A stretch of 64,000 nucleotides of DNA, from assembly GCF_009857505.1 (NCBI RefSeq), contig NZ_WWCP01000028.1, forward strand, positions 1 to 64,000, given 5' to 3'. Positions within the stretch are counted from its first letter, which is position 1, and each line of letters starts with the position of its first letter. Position numbers and translations under genes: made by a program. Below the pieces are notes generated by a model that worked only from the letters and a program-made list of their open reading frames with translations, ran no database searches and was not told the origin of the DNA. Below are positions 43,290-51,082 of the stretch, piece by piece. The DNA is from Duganella lactea (GTDB lineage Bacteria; Pseudomonadota; Gammaproteobacteria; Burkholderiales; Burkholderiaceae_D).

Positions 43290-43988
43290 GTGGATGCCCT
43301 CTTATGGAGTAATTCGGTGAGGACGCCGAACTAACTATTTCGGTAAATTAACTTTTTAATATTACCATAAGTTGGTATGAAAACTACGGATGTTGACTAT
43401 TGATAACGTTGGGAGAGTTAAATAGATTTGGATCGTCTGCGCATTCCGAATTTACAACGGCGCTATCGCACCCACCACACAAATTCCTGCGCGCTATAGC
43501 GCTTACTGATCCCGCATACGCACAATCACCTCGGAACAAGACCTCCTCGATATCAAGGAAGAACGCAACCTTCTACGGCGGTTGGCAGCTGTGCCATGCA
43601 ATTAATGACGGCTGAAGATGCGAAGCCCACGGCTCTTGATGATGTACGCTCGATAGCGGTGGTGTTGGTGGGGACAAGGTCTGCGACTTCACCTAGATTT
43701 TGCTAATCACTATCGCGCAGCGACTTGGTAGTGGTGAGCATCACTGCGTTCAATCCAAGCAAATCCCGACTGCACCGACACTCATCCACCAAAGCAAAAA
43801 TCTGGTACGTAATTTCGCGAAAAAGCCTCATTTGTAAGAATCCGACACTCCGTATATCGTTAAATATGCACGCTACCAAGCGCGTAAATAAGCCGCTTTA
43901 CCTACCGTCAAGGTGCGTGCTAACGTCAGCAGAGGGATGGTGCCAAGGCCATTTCGATCTTCAAACTTGGCCATGCGAAAGGTGAAAT
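43290..43988. other. 699-bp gap upstream of qatA
   Basis: The 43335-43375 stretch is strongly AT-rich, with an imperfect inverted repeat (GGTAAATTA...TAATATTACC), and probably contains the qatA promoter. The rest has only short overlapping frames without ribosome sites. No tRNA or terminator was seen. It may be a degraded gene region. Confidence 0.45.
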
Positions 43989-44408
43989 ATGGTCAGCGAT
44001 ACCGAGTTCCCTGAGGTCCCACCGGACTTCCCGAAGCCCCGACTTCTGGGTGCTGTAGGCGGTGCCGCGCCAAAGATTTTGCTGGTCCGCACCGGCGAAG
44101 GTAAGTTTGCGGCGCCGACGAAATCTGACGACGAGTGGGCGTATCGCTGGCGCGTTTGCGAGCACCTGGCGGGTCAAATCGTGGATGTCGCGGCACGCAG
44201 TAAGGCCGGAAAGCGTTCGCATATGACGGAAGAGGCAATCCTGGCCCAGTATGTCGTTCGGATGAAGGCTGCAGGCTGGGGGAGCGACGAAGAAGTAACT
44301 TGGATTGGCCGGCGCGCCGCCGTGTTGCTGGATTGGCAGCTGCCAGAATTCTTTCAGCCGTTGGCAGAGGACGCTGACTCAAGTGCTACACCGCTCCCGC
44401 CGTGCTAG
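43989..44408 (+). CDS. Hypothetical protein of an accessory-gene family
   Basis: A protein of 139 residues; AAGGTG lies about five bases before the ATG. It has GAVGGAAPKILLVRTGEGKF near residue 21-40, reminiscent of the GAQPK motif of HipA-like proteins but without a kinase domain, then a helical half with WRVCEHLAGQIVDVA and WIGRRAAVLLDWQ. From memory, similar small proteins occur in mobile regions of betaproteobacteria. Function unknown. Confidence 0.6.
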   Translation: MVSDTEFPEVPPDFPKPRLLGAVGGAAPKILLVRTGEGKFAAPTKSDDEWAYRWRVCEHLAGQIVDVAARSKAGKRSHMTEEAILAQYVVRMKAAGWGSDEEVTWIGRRAAVLLDWQLPEFFQPLAEDADSSATPLPPC

Positions 44409-44615
44409 AACCGCGCACAGCGCTCGATCTGCGCTCGTTATATGTCGATCTGATCACTGATTTCGTCGGATCGGCTCGGAAGCTTTGCTCGGGTGAGGTG
44501 GTTTCGGCATCTCGTCAAGAGCCCTTTCAGAGAACTGAGCTGCCATCAGCACCGCGTTGCATTACCCGAGGTTCGGCGGCTGTGTATGAATCGGTAAAAA
44601 GTGAGGCACTCGTAA

Positions 44616-45149
44616 ATGGACAATATCTTGAACGCAGCCGACGAGTCGTCGAAATTATGCCTCGTGTACCTCGACTTCGACGGGGTTTGCCACGATGACT
44701 CTGTGTACTGGAGCAAAAAAGCGGGGATTCATATTCGCACTCCGGGCAGAATTTTGTTCGAATGGGCGCCGATCCTGGTTCAGCTGCTAGCGCCTCACCC
44801 AAACGTGAAGATCGTACTCTCCACGTCCTGGGTCAGGGTTCGTGATTTCGATTTCGCGAAAAGCAAACTACCGCCGACTCTGCAAGCCAGAGTTATTGGT
44901 GCGACATATCACGCGCGAGAGATGCAAAAATGGGAATTCGACAATATGAGCAGAGGCGCCCAGATTTTCGCAGATGTGCAGCGTCGTCGCCCAGCGTATT
45001 GGCTTGCAATTGATAACGATGACAAATTCTGGCCGGCCCATTGCCGGGACAATTTGATTAAGACTCAAGACGAACTCGGACTAAGCGATACGGAGGTCCA
45101 GGCTTCGATCCGCGCTAGGTTAGCATCGTTCGCATGTCTGGACTCTTAG
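44616..45149 (+). CDS. HAD-like protein of the Swiss-army-knife RNA repair type
   Basis: A protein of 177 residues. CLVYLDFDGVCHDD at about residues 14-27 is HAD motif I (catalytic DxD), KIVLSTSWVRV is motif II, and WLAIDNDDKFW is the acidic motif IV. This resembles the HAD domain found in Swiss-army-knife RNA repair proteins (PF18143), here without other repair domains. GAGG lies eight bases before the start. It might remove phosphates from nucleic acid ends or act on another small phosphate; that is inference. Confidence 0.75.
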   Translation: MDNILNAADESSKLCLVYLDFDGVCHDDSVYWSKKAGIHIRTPGRILFEWAPILVQLLAPHPNVKIVLSTSWVRVRDFDFAKSKLPPTLQARVIGATYHAREMQKWEFDNMSRGAQIFADVQRRRPAYWLAIDNDDKFWPAHCRDNLIKTQDELGLSDTEVQASIRARLASFACLDS

Positions 45150-45206
45150 CCGCTGAAGTGTTGACCGGACGCAATCGAGACTTACCTGGATTTTTTTGGA
45201 GGATTC

Positions 45207-45425
45207 ATGACTATGATGGTGACCATGACGTCCAAGGGGCGGATCACATTGCCCAAAAAACTGCGTGACCAGTTGGGTCTGGTTCCTGGAGCTCGCTTGG
45301 CGTTTTCCCTACTCGGCGATGGGAGTGTCGTTATGCGCGTCAAGCATCGGCGGCTTTCTAGTTTGGCAGGCATCCTCACAAGACCAGATCAACCCACAAT
45401 TTCTATCGACAATATGAAACGATGA
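45207..45425 (+). CDS. AbrB/MazE-family DNA-binding protein
   Basis: A protein of 72 residues with a SpoVT-AbrB swapped-hairpin domain: MTSKGRITLPKKLRDQLGLVPGARL at the N terminus in short. GGAGG precedes the ATG. In this family such proteins are usually antitoxins for a VapC or MazF toxin, but no toxin gene follows, so this is an orphan or a remnant. Confidence 0.8.
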   Translation: MTMMVTMTSKGRITLPKKLRDQLGLVPGARLAFSLLGDGSVVMRVKHRRLSSLAGILTRPDQPTISIDNMKR

Positions 45426-45786
45426 AAACTCTAAATCTTGTTAGACATTACTATGTCGAGCAGGCAAACCCCGGAGCGACATGCTGGCGTCACTAAGGGA
45501 TCAATGAACGGGGTGCGCCACCGCGGTGGAAAAGCCGGCAATGCGGGCTGCGATGACGGCGGCGCACTTACAGGCATTGATGGCGAATTAGCGCGACGAC
45601 ATCGCCGCCGCGAGGTCGCAGGCGCCGGCCAGTTCCGCACCGTACGGGCGCCTGTTTGCCGATTCGTGACAGCACAGATGTGGCGCACCTAGGTCGCCTG
45701 CACGGTTACTGGAAAAGTCAGGCACCGTGCTAGCGCTGAAGTGATCCCTCGAGCTCCCTTAGGAGTTTTATCTGCCCAAGAAATTC
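45426..45786. other. 361-bp gap with a GC-rich block
   Basis: 45480-45700 is much richer in GC than its neighbours on either side. It has two overlapping open frames on opposite strands (45438-45692 plus, 45431-45688 minus), neither with a ribosome site or recognisable domain. It could be a fragment of another element. No RNA gene was seen. Confidence 0.4.
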
Positions 45787-47541
45787 TCAGACGAGCGTAG
45801 ATGATTGCACCTGTCCTTCGAGACTAGGTTGCGCCAAAATTCTAGTTAGGTCCAGGATGCGGTTTAAACAGCGCCTGAATAGAGCGTCATTGTCAGTCAT
45901 CAAACCCATGCCTCCAATCGCTGGAATTCTAGGTACATTGCTAAATATCCCTTGGGATTCCCATTTGGAAATATAGTTTGGATTATTCCATTCCAAGGCA
46001 TATACCGCAACTACGGCGACTATATTAGCACTCGATGCAAAACCGTTTCTCGCGTCGAACACAGCCGTCCCCTCGTAGTACTTTGAATAAATTGCAGGGA
46101 TCGCATACTGACGAACTGAGTTCGCAGTGCTATATTTTGCATCTAATATCACGTAACGATGCTGTTCCGCGGTTTCCCACTTTAAGACGAAGTCGGGAGT
46201 CCAATAAGGGTGCTCTGCTGAGTGACGATGTGCAACGTCTATTAAGTCACCGTGCCTGGTATTGGTGTTAAGCTTCTCTACGATAGGCTCATACTGAACG
46301 GTTATTTTTTCAGAATTCTTTGAAAAAACAACAGTTTTAGTCATAAAGTCTCCGTACTCTGGATGAGCGGTACTATCGATAACTAACCAGCCAGTGGAGC
46401 TAAATTCCTCAAAAATATGATAGAACGTAAATAATTCATATATTTTTGAAAGGGATTTCATCTTTAACATAAACTGTAACTTACCAATAGCGGGAGCACC
46501 AAGCGAGTACCAGTCCGCCAACTGCGTAAATAGAGCTCGGTAGACACGGGTGCTGCGGACAAAGGGCGTCATCACTGGTACCAACTCGCCCATATAAGTC
46601 ACGCCCAGCTTACGTTCGAAAAGGTCAATAAATCCTTCAATTGCCTCTAGTGATGCATGGCACCGAATCAGCATTCCCTCTGCGGTCACAGACAAAAGCA
46701 ACCGAGTAAAGGACTCGTAGCCGGCCGGCGTATTTACCGTACTACTGGAAAAATCCGAAAGCTGATTCACTAACGCGAGAAGTCCTCGTCGCATTGAAAA
46801 TAGCCCGCCCAAGAGAATGTGGTTCTCACCGACGTCAGCGGTGGGTTGAACTGCTGATACTTCTATGTCACCCAGGTCGAAATTTCTTCCTCTCAACGAG
46901 ACATCACCAATTCCTGTGGCAGGAGTGAGCGCATCCAGGTTGCTCAATACCTCTACAGGGTCCACCTCGCATGTAAGTTTATTCGTAGACCGAAGCGGTA
47001 GTCTCTTCGGAACAAGACGCTCCCTGATGTTCGCTATCAGCTCTTGGCGTGTGGACTGCAAAACCGAAATGATTCCTTCAGCGACAGTCAGTAACGTCTC
47101 TGGCTCAATCTCCTCACCAGGCAGGTTTCCGAAGGGCGTAGAAGACCTAGCCAAACAGGCTTTTACTAACAGTGGAGAAACCTCTGCCAGATACCGAATC
47201 ATCTTCAATGCTTGCTCGGCGCTTGTCTTCTTCGCCAGCACATCGAAGACAATCGGTATTACATTCTCATCAAGGTAAAGCCGGGCAACAACCTTTCCGA
47301 AGCATTCACTTAAATATGTGCGCACTGCGGTTTGATAGACCTGCGCACCTCCGCTCTGCATTACGAGTTCAAACGGGGTCTCGTAGTCTTCGAACCTGAT
47401 TATTGGAGCGGAGAGTTGAACGGCTTCTGCCCGAACAGATATCGAAAGATAGTCGGTCTCCTTTATTACAAAGGTCTGTGGAGAGTTTTCATCATAGATG
47501 AAATCTTCGCCGCTAATACTCACTAGGATAGCGTCGTTCAT
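45787..47541 (-). CDS. McrC-like DUF2357 nuclease subunit
   Basis: A protein of 584 residues. The N-terminal two thirds has the DUF2357-type fold expected of McrC-like proteins. A PD-(D/E)XK core follows near residue 440-475: YWTPDFVLKW then RYVILDAKYST (catalytic D, D, K). It lies nine bases behind the AAA+ GTPase-like gene and is its nuclease partner. McrBC systems cut DNA bearing modified bases. What modification this pair recognises cannot be read from the sequence. The DNA is AT-rich compared with the chromosome. Confidence 0.8.
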   Translation of the reverse strand: MNDAILVSISGEDFIYDENSPQTFVIKETDYLSISVRAEAVQLSAPIIRFEDYETPFELVMQSGGAQVYQTAVRTYLSECFGKVVARLYLDENVIPIVFDVLAKKTSAEQALKMIRYLAEVSPLLVKACLARSSTPFGNLPGEEIEPETLLTVAEGIISVLQSTRQELIANIRERLVPKRLPLRSTNKLTCEVDPVEVLSNLDALTPATGIGDVSLRGRNFDLGDIEVSAVQPTADVGENHILLGGLFSMRRGLLALVNQLSDFSSSTVNTPAGYESFTRLLLSVTAEGMLIRCHASLEAIEGFIDLFERKLGVTYMGELVPVMTPFVRSTRVYRALFTQLADWYSLGAPAIGKLQFMLKMKSLSKIYELFTFYHIFEEFSSTGWLVIDSTAHPEYGDFMTKTVVFSKNSEKITVQYEPIVEKLNTNTRHGDLIDVAHRHSAEHPYWTPDFVLKWETAEQHRYVILDAKYSTANSVRQYAIPAIYSKYYEGTAVFDARNGFASSANIVAVVAVYALEWNNPNYISKWESQGIFSNVPRIPAIGGMGLMTDNDALFRRCLNRILDLTRILAQPSLEGQVQSSTLV

Positions 47542-47550
47542 AGTTTCTGG

Positions 47551-50073
47551 TTACCAGCAGAAAAAGTCGTATGAATGCAAATCCTGCGAACCATATGCAA
47601 TCATGCGCTCCAAGTATTTCGCCGACCGCGGGAGCACTAGCTCATCCAAGTCAGTCTTGAGTAATTCTAAGCGAGACTTGAAGCGGGTTCCATTGCCATT
47701 CACCAAGGGTAGAATGTGCTGACAAACTGCCAAATCCAATGCGGTCAGTTCGTTGTCTTCTCCCATGAGTGCCCGAGCTTTATTGCAATAATGAAGGATA
47801 GCAATCTCTTTACGTGGGCTTATACTCACCGGCCGCCCATTATTCATGTCCAAATTGACCAAAGTTTTTTTGATACGTTGAAATGCCGCCTCTTCTCGTG
47901 GGTCGAAAACTGGAAGCTCATCGGATTTTCCAAACAGCTCATCCATCTGTGTTGCAGGAAGAGGGAAAGCTATTTCTAAAGATTCAGATGTGGTCAGACT
48001 TTCGGCATGAGTTATTTCAGACTCATCAATCACTATGATAGGAGCGCGGTTAATCAAACGCTGGCTGAGAGGCTCTGTTGTACCATCATAGTTAATGGTG
48101 CCGATAAATCGCATCGCTGAGGGAATTTTAATTTCCTGCTGGCCGAGTCGTAGAGTACGGTCCTCCTTGCCATCGGCCATATCCATAAACGAGGACCAAT
48201 AGTGTTCAATTGGGCTAAGATTCGCTTCATCCAACAACAAATAGGACATCGCGCGCTCTTGCTCGGTTTCCGCTTCAAGCGCGGAGAGGTAGTCGTATAC
48301 ACCAGTATTTGACGGCTGGAAGCGACTGGTCAAAGGATTAAAGTAGCCAATGAGGTCTTTTTGGGAGGTCCAGCCGCGTGCTACGGGCACCTCGTGAAGA
48401 CGAGGAGTGAGGCCTTGAACTTGCGCTAGCAATCGTGCCAACGTGGTCTTACCAGTGCCAGGCAGTCCGGCTAATACTGTAATAAATGATTGCTGGGTGG
48501 TGACAAGAAGGTTTGCAATTTCCCAATCCTGCATAACCCGTCCATGTTTGGCTAACATAGTCGCAATAGCCCGTACGACTTCCCTTTGCTTATTTACGAA
48601 GTTTTCAGATTGCGGTAATGTAAATGTCTGAACATTTACGTTTTTTTCAGATATTGTCTCCGGGAAGTAGCTGCCGTTAATTGCATCAACCAACGGCTTC
48701 AACTCAATTAGCCTTGCTCGTAAGTGTTCGGACGATTTTTCAGCTTCAGATTGTAATAAACGTTTCGAGTCCTTGAGGACCTTTATCTCTTCTTTTGTAA
48801 ATTCTTCCACACTGCGAAGTTTTTCGATTTGCTTTGAAACTTCACTTAGTGTCTTAAAATTCGAATACTCAGATTTTTTCGCCGCAAGCTGGCGCTCGAC
48901 GTCGCCCATTTCGGACTTAAGCTTTTGGAAAGAAATGTTGGTCTCGGCCATTGCGGTTTCAATTTTCTCCTTTTGATTAGCTTGGATTTCCTTACGAATG
49001 TTTTCTTTTATCTCTTGAAGCTGGTCGCTTGCCTGACGTTTTTCGGCATCAAGCTCTGATAACCTCTGCTGTGCACGCTGCTGCTCCGTATTCAATGCCA
49101 TTAAAGAGGACTGAATTTCGGATTCTTTCTCTCGTTTAAGACGGTCTAAAAAGCGAGCTTCGTTCTGCTCGATGAACTTCGACATGACCTCTCTGCCGCT
49201 TTCAGTGGCGAAGGCCGCGAGCATGGAATCCTGCAGCTCAGATTGAACGTCAACGATTGTTCCGATAATACTTGATAGCTTTCCGAGCCGCTGCTTAATG
49301 AAAGGTTTTGCGTTTCCAGGCACTTTCTGTAAGGTTAGAACGAGAGAATCAACCTTTGACTTTTCAATAATTCGTGCACCGATATCACTTTGCAGCTTAA
49401 GGCAATACTTGACAACTTCCGCATCGGAAGCGTAATCGTAAAAAGCACCAGTTCTAACGACTTCCAACCCGCCCATTATTCTAATAGGACTATCTTCCAC
49501 GTCTACAATTTTCGCTGCTGCAATTTTTGAATCGATTTGGTAGATTTGGGCGTTTGCAAGATTTACTCCTGGCAATGGAGCATCAATAAAGTCTAGTACC
49601 AAAGAATTGGAATCTTGCCCAGGTTTCCAGCGAAATGGACCGTAGACATTTGTTTCATCATCGATAAATATGTATTTTGTAGAGGGCATGCCAACGGTCT
49701 GGATAAGTCGACCATTGGGATTTGGGAGTGGAGCATTTATAACCTGGAAGAAATCTCGTGCTTTTGCCTCGTCAGCCATGTTAGCCGTCGCAATATATTC
49801 ACAGGCTTGCGTACTATCAATATTATCCGATTTTTTGAGATTCGGCGTTACCTTCAGTTTGAAAAGCGTATGGTCAGGAAATCTTTTTTCTAATTCATCA
49901 TAATGGCTGGTAATGAAAACTTTTTGAGTTTTACAGAAGTTGTCTCTGCTAATAGGGATTACTTTGTCATCAACAATTTCCGCTACGGGGAAAACCATTC
50001 CGATAAGGGGATTGCTAGAATTTGGATATAAAGTTTGTGCCAGAACTGTCCGGTCCATCGAGTCGTCGATCAT
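47551..50073 (-). CDS. McrB-like AAA+ protein with long coiled coil
   Basis: A protein of 840 residues. Residues 1-290 form an unrecognised N-terminal region, probably the substrate sensor. About 295-475 is a long charged coiled coil (FLDRLKREKESEIQ through HLRARLIELK). The AAA+ motor has Walker A AGLPGTGKTTLARLL near residue 530, Walker B YLLLDEANLSPIEHYW near 610 and sensor GTINYDGTTE near 650, typical of McrB. A coiled-coil McrB with a DUF2357 nuclease recalls the CoCoNuT type of McrBC relatives, though the helicase and other parts of those systems are not seen. Confidence 0.82.
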   Translation of the reverse strand: MIDDSMDRTVLAQTLYPNSSNPLIGMVFPVAEIVDDKVIPISRDNFCKTQKVFITSHYDELEKRFPDHTLFKLKVTPNLKKSDNIDSTQACEYIATANMADEAKARDFFQVINAPLPNPNGRLIQTVGMPSTKYIFIDDETNVYGPFRWKPGQDSNSLVLDFIDAPLPGVNLANAQIYQIDSKIAAAKIVDVEDSPIRIMGGLEVVRTGAFYDYASDAEVVKYCLKLQSDIGARIIEKSKVDSLVLTLQKVPGNAKPFIKQRLGKLSSIIGTIVDVQSELQDSMLAAFATESGREVMSKFIEQNEARFLDRLKREKESEIQSSLMALNTEQQRAQQRLSELDAEKRQASDQLQEIKENIRKEIQANQKEKIETAMAETNISFQKLKSEMGDVERQLAAKKSEYSNFKTLSEVSKQIEKLRSVEEFTKEEIKVLKDSKRLLQSEAEKSSEHLRARLIELKPLVDAINGSYFPETISEKNVNVQTFTLPQSENFVNKQREVVRAIATMLAKHGRVMQDWEIANLLVTTQQSFITVLAGLPGTGKTTLARLLAQVQGLTPRLHEVPVARGWTSQKDLIGYFNPLTSRFQPSNTGVYDYLSALEAETEQERAMSYLLLDEANLSPIEHYWSSFMDMADGKEDRTLRLGQQEIKIPSAMRFIGTINYDGTTEPLSQRLINRAPIIVIDESEITHAESLTTSESLEIAFPLPATQMDELFGKSDELPVFDPREEAAFQRIKKTLVNLDMNNGRPVSISPRKEIAILHYCNKARALMGEDNELTALDLAVCQHILPLVNGNGTRFKSRLELLKTDLDELVLPRSAKYLERMIAYGSQDLHSYDFFCW

Positions 50074-50938
50074 GTATGTGCCCTAGTAATGTTGTCAATT
50101 TCGGCCTCTCAGGCTCAGTAAATAGTCTACCCGAAATTTCAACATTAGATGCCAGGAAGAAAACTTTATTATTTGATTTTGGCATTATGGCAACTAGATG
50201 GTTTGCGCACGTTTCCGAGTCTTGCTCTGTAGAACGTTTCGAACCATTTATGTTGCGAGGTGGGAGACTTACACCAGGCATAATTTGGGTGTGACGCGTA
50301 CGTACCGCGCTGAATGAAAAGTGTTTTTCACCAGGCGTCAGTTGCGGTCGTGACGCATGACCTTTCAACCAAGCAGGAGTCGCCGATTACCCGCTTCCCT
50401 TCATCAACGGCCGTTCGCCCGGGCTTTTCTGCTTTTGAATCGTGCGCTTCAACGCAGGAGCGACTTTTCGGCCCGTGTTCATTCCATAATCCGGGCAACG
50501 AGAAGCGTTTAGTGGTGATCGCGTTACCAGGAGAATACGATGATTGGCGCTCCGTAAAAATCCAGAACAGCCCAGGCATTCTTGGGCGCATTTCCTGCCG
50601 AGTTGACGCAAGCAGAGGCGGTGCCAAAGATACCAACGGAGAGCCTGGCAGAGTTGTTCTGACCAGTTAGCTCGTCGCATATTTCAGCGCTAGGCGAAGG
50701 GATGCGCCCGAAACCGCAGCTTCGTTCTGGCCCGATGGAGTCCTGCGGTCGGGGGCGCTCGCCGCAGACTTTCGCTTATCTCAACCGGAGGAATTGTCGT
50801 GGGGTGTTTTCCTCCTTGGGACGCAGTTGTCCGTAACGGCCTTCATACCGCTTTCGTTCAAGAAATGCATCGCTTGCTTTCCGTCGGTCCGGTCGTGGAG
50901 ACCCATATCCGTTCTTCTTGCGAGCCATTATCGACAGC
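50074..50938. other. Gene-poor junction between the defence island and gyrB
   Basis: About 865 bp without a convincing gene. A 118-codon frame at 50314-50670 (plus) and a basic 50-codon frame at 50776-50928 (minus, starting MARKKNGYGSPRP) have no clear ribosome sites. The McrB-like promoter should lie near 50080-50250. The island's boundary with the backbone is probably in this stretch. Confidence 0.5.
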
Positions 50939-50995
50939 TGCCTGCACATAAAAAAGGCCACCTCAATGTGAGGTGGCCTTTTTCATGTGCAGGCA
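50939..50995. terminator. gyrB rho-independent terminator within a long palindrome
   Basis: The core stem AAAAAGGCCACCTCA / TGAGGTGGCCTTTTT (15 bp, loop ATG) is a classic bidirectional terminator for gyrB. Outside it TGCCTGCACAT and ATGTGCAGGCA pair too, with only one mismatched position between, so the full arms are 27 bases. It marks the start of the conserved chromosome. Confidence 0.88.
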
Positions 50996-51082
50996 CTCTA
51001 TGCTATCGAAATGCATTAATCCATAAATGTCTCAACGAATGGTTCTCAAAATCTCACTTTATGGGTCCTGCTACACATTTGT

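Noticed and set aside
50314..50670. 118-codon plus-strand frame in the junction region
   Set aside because: Composition is not protein-like over most of its length, it has no ribosome site and no domain.
50776..50928. Basic 50-codon frame next to the gyrB terminator
   Set aside because: It looks somewhat protein-like but has no ribosome site; not enough support for a gene call.
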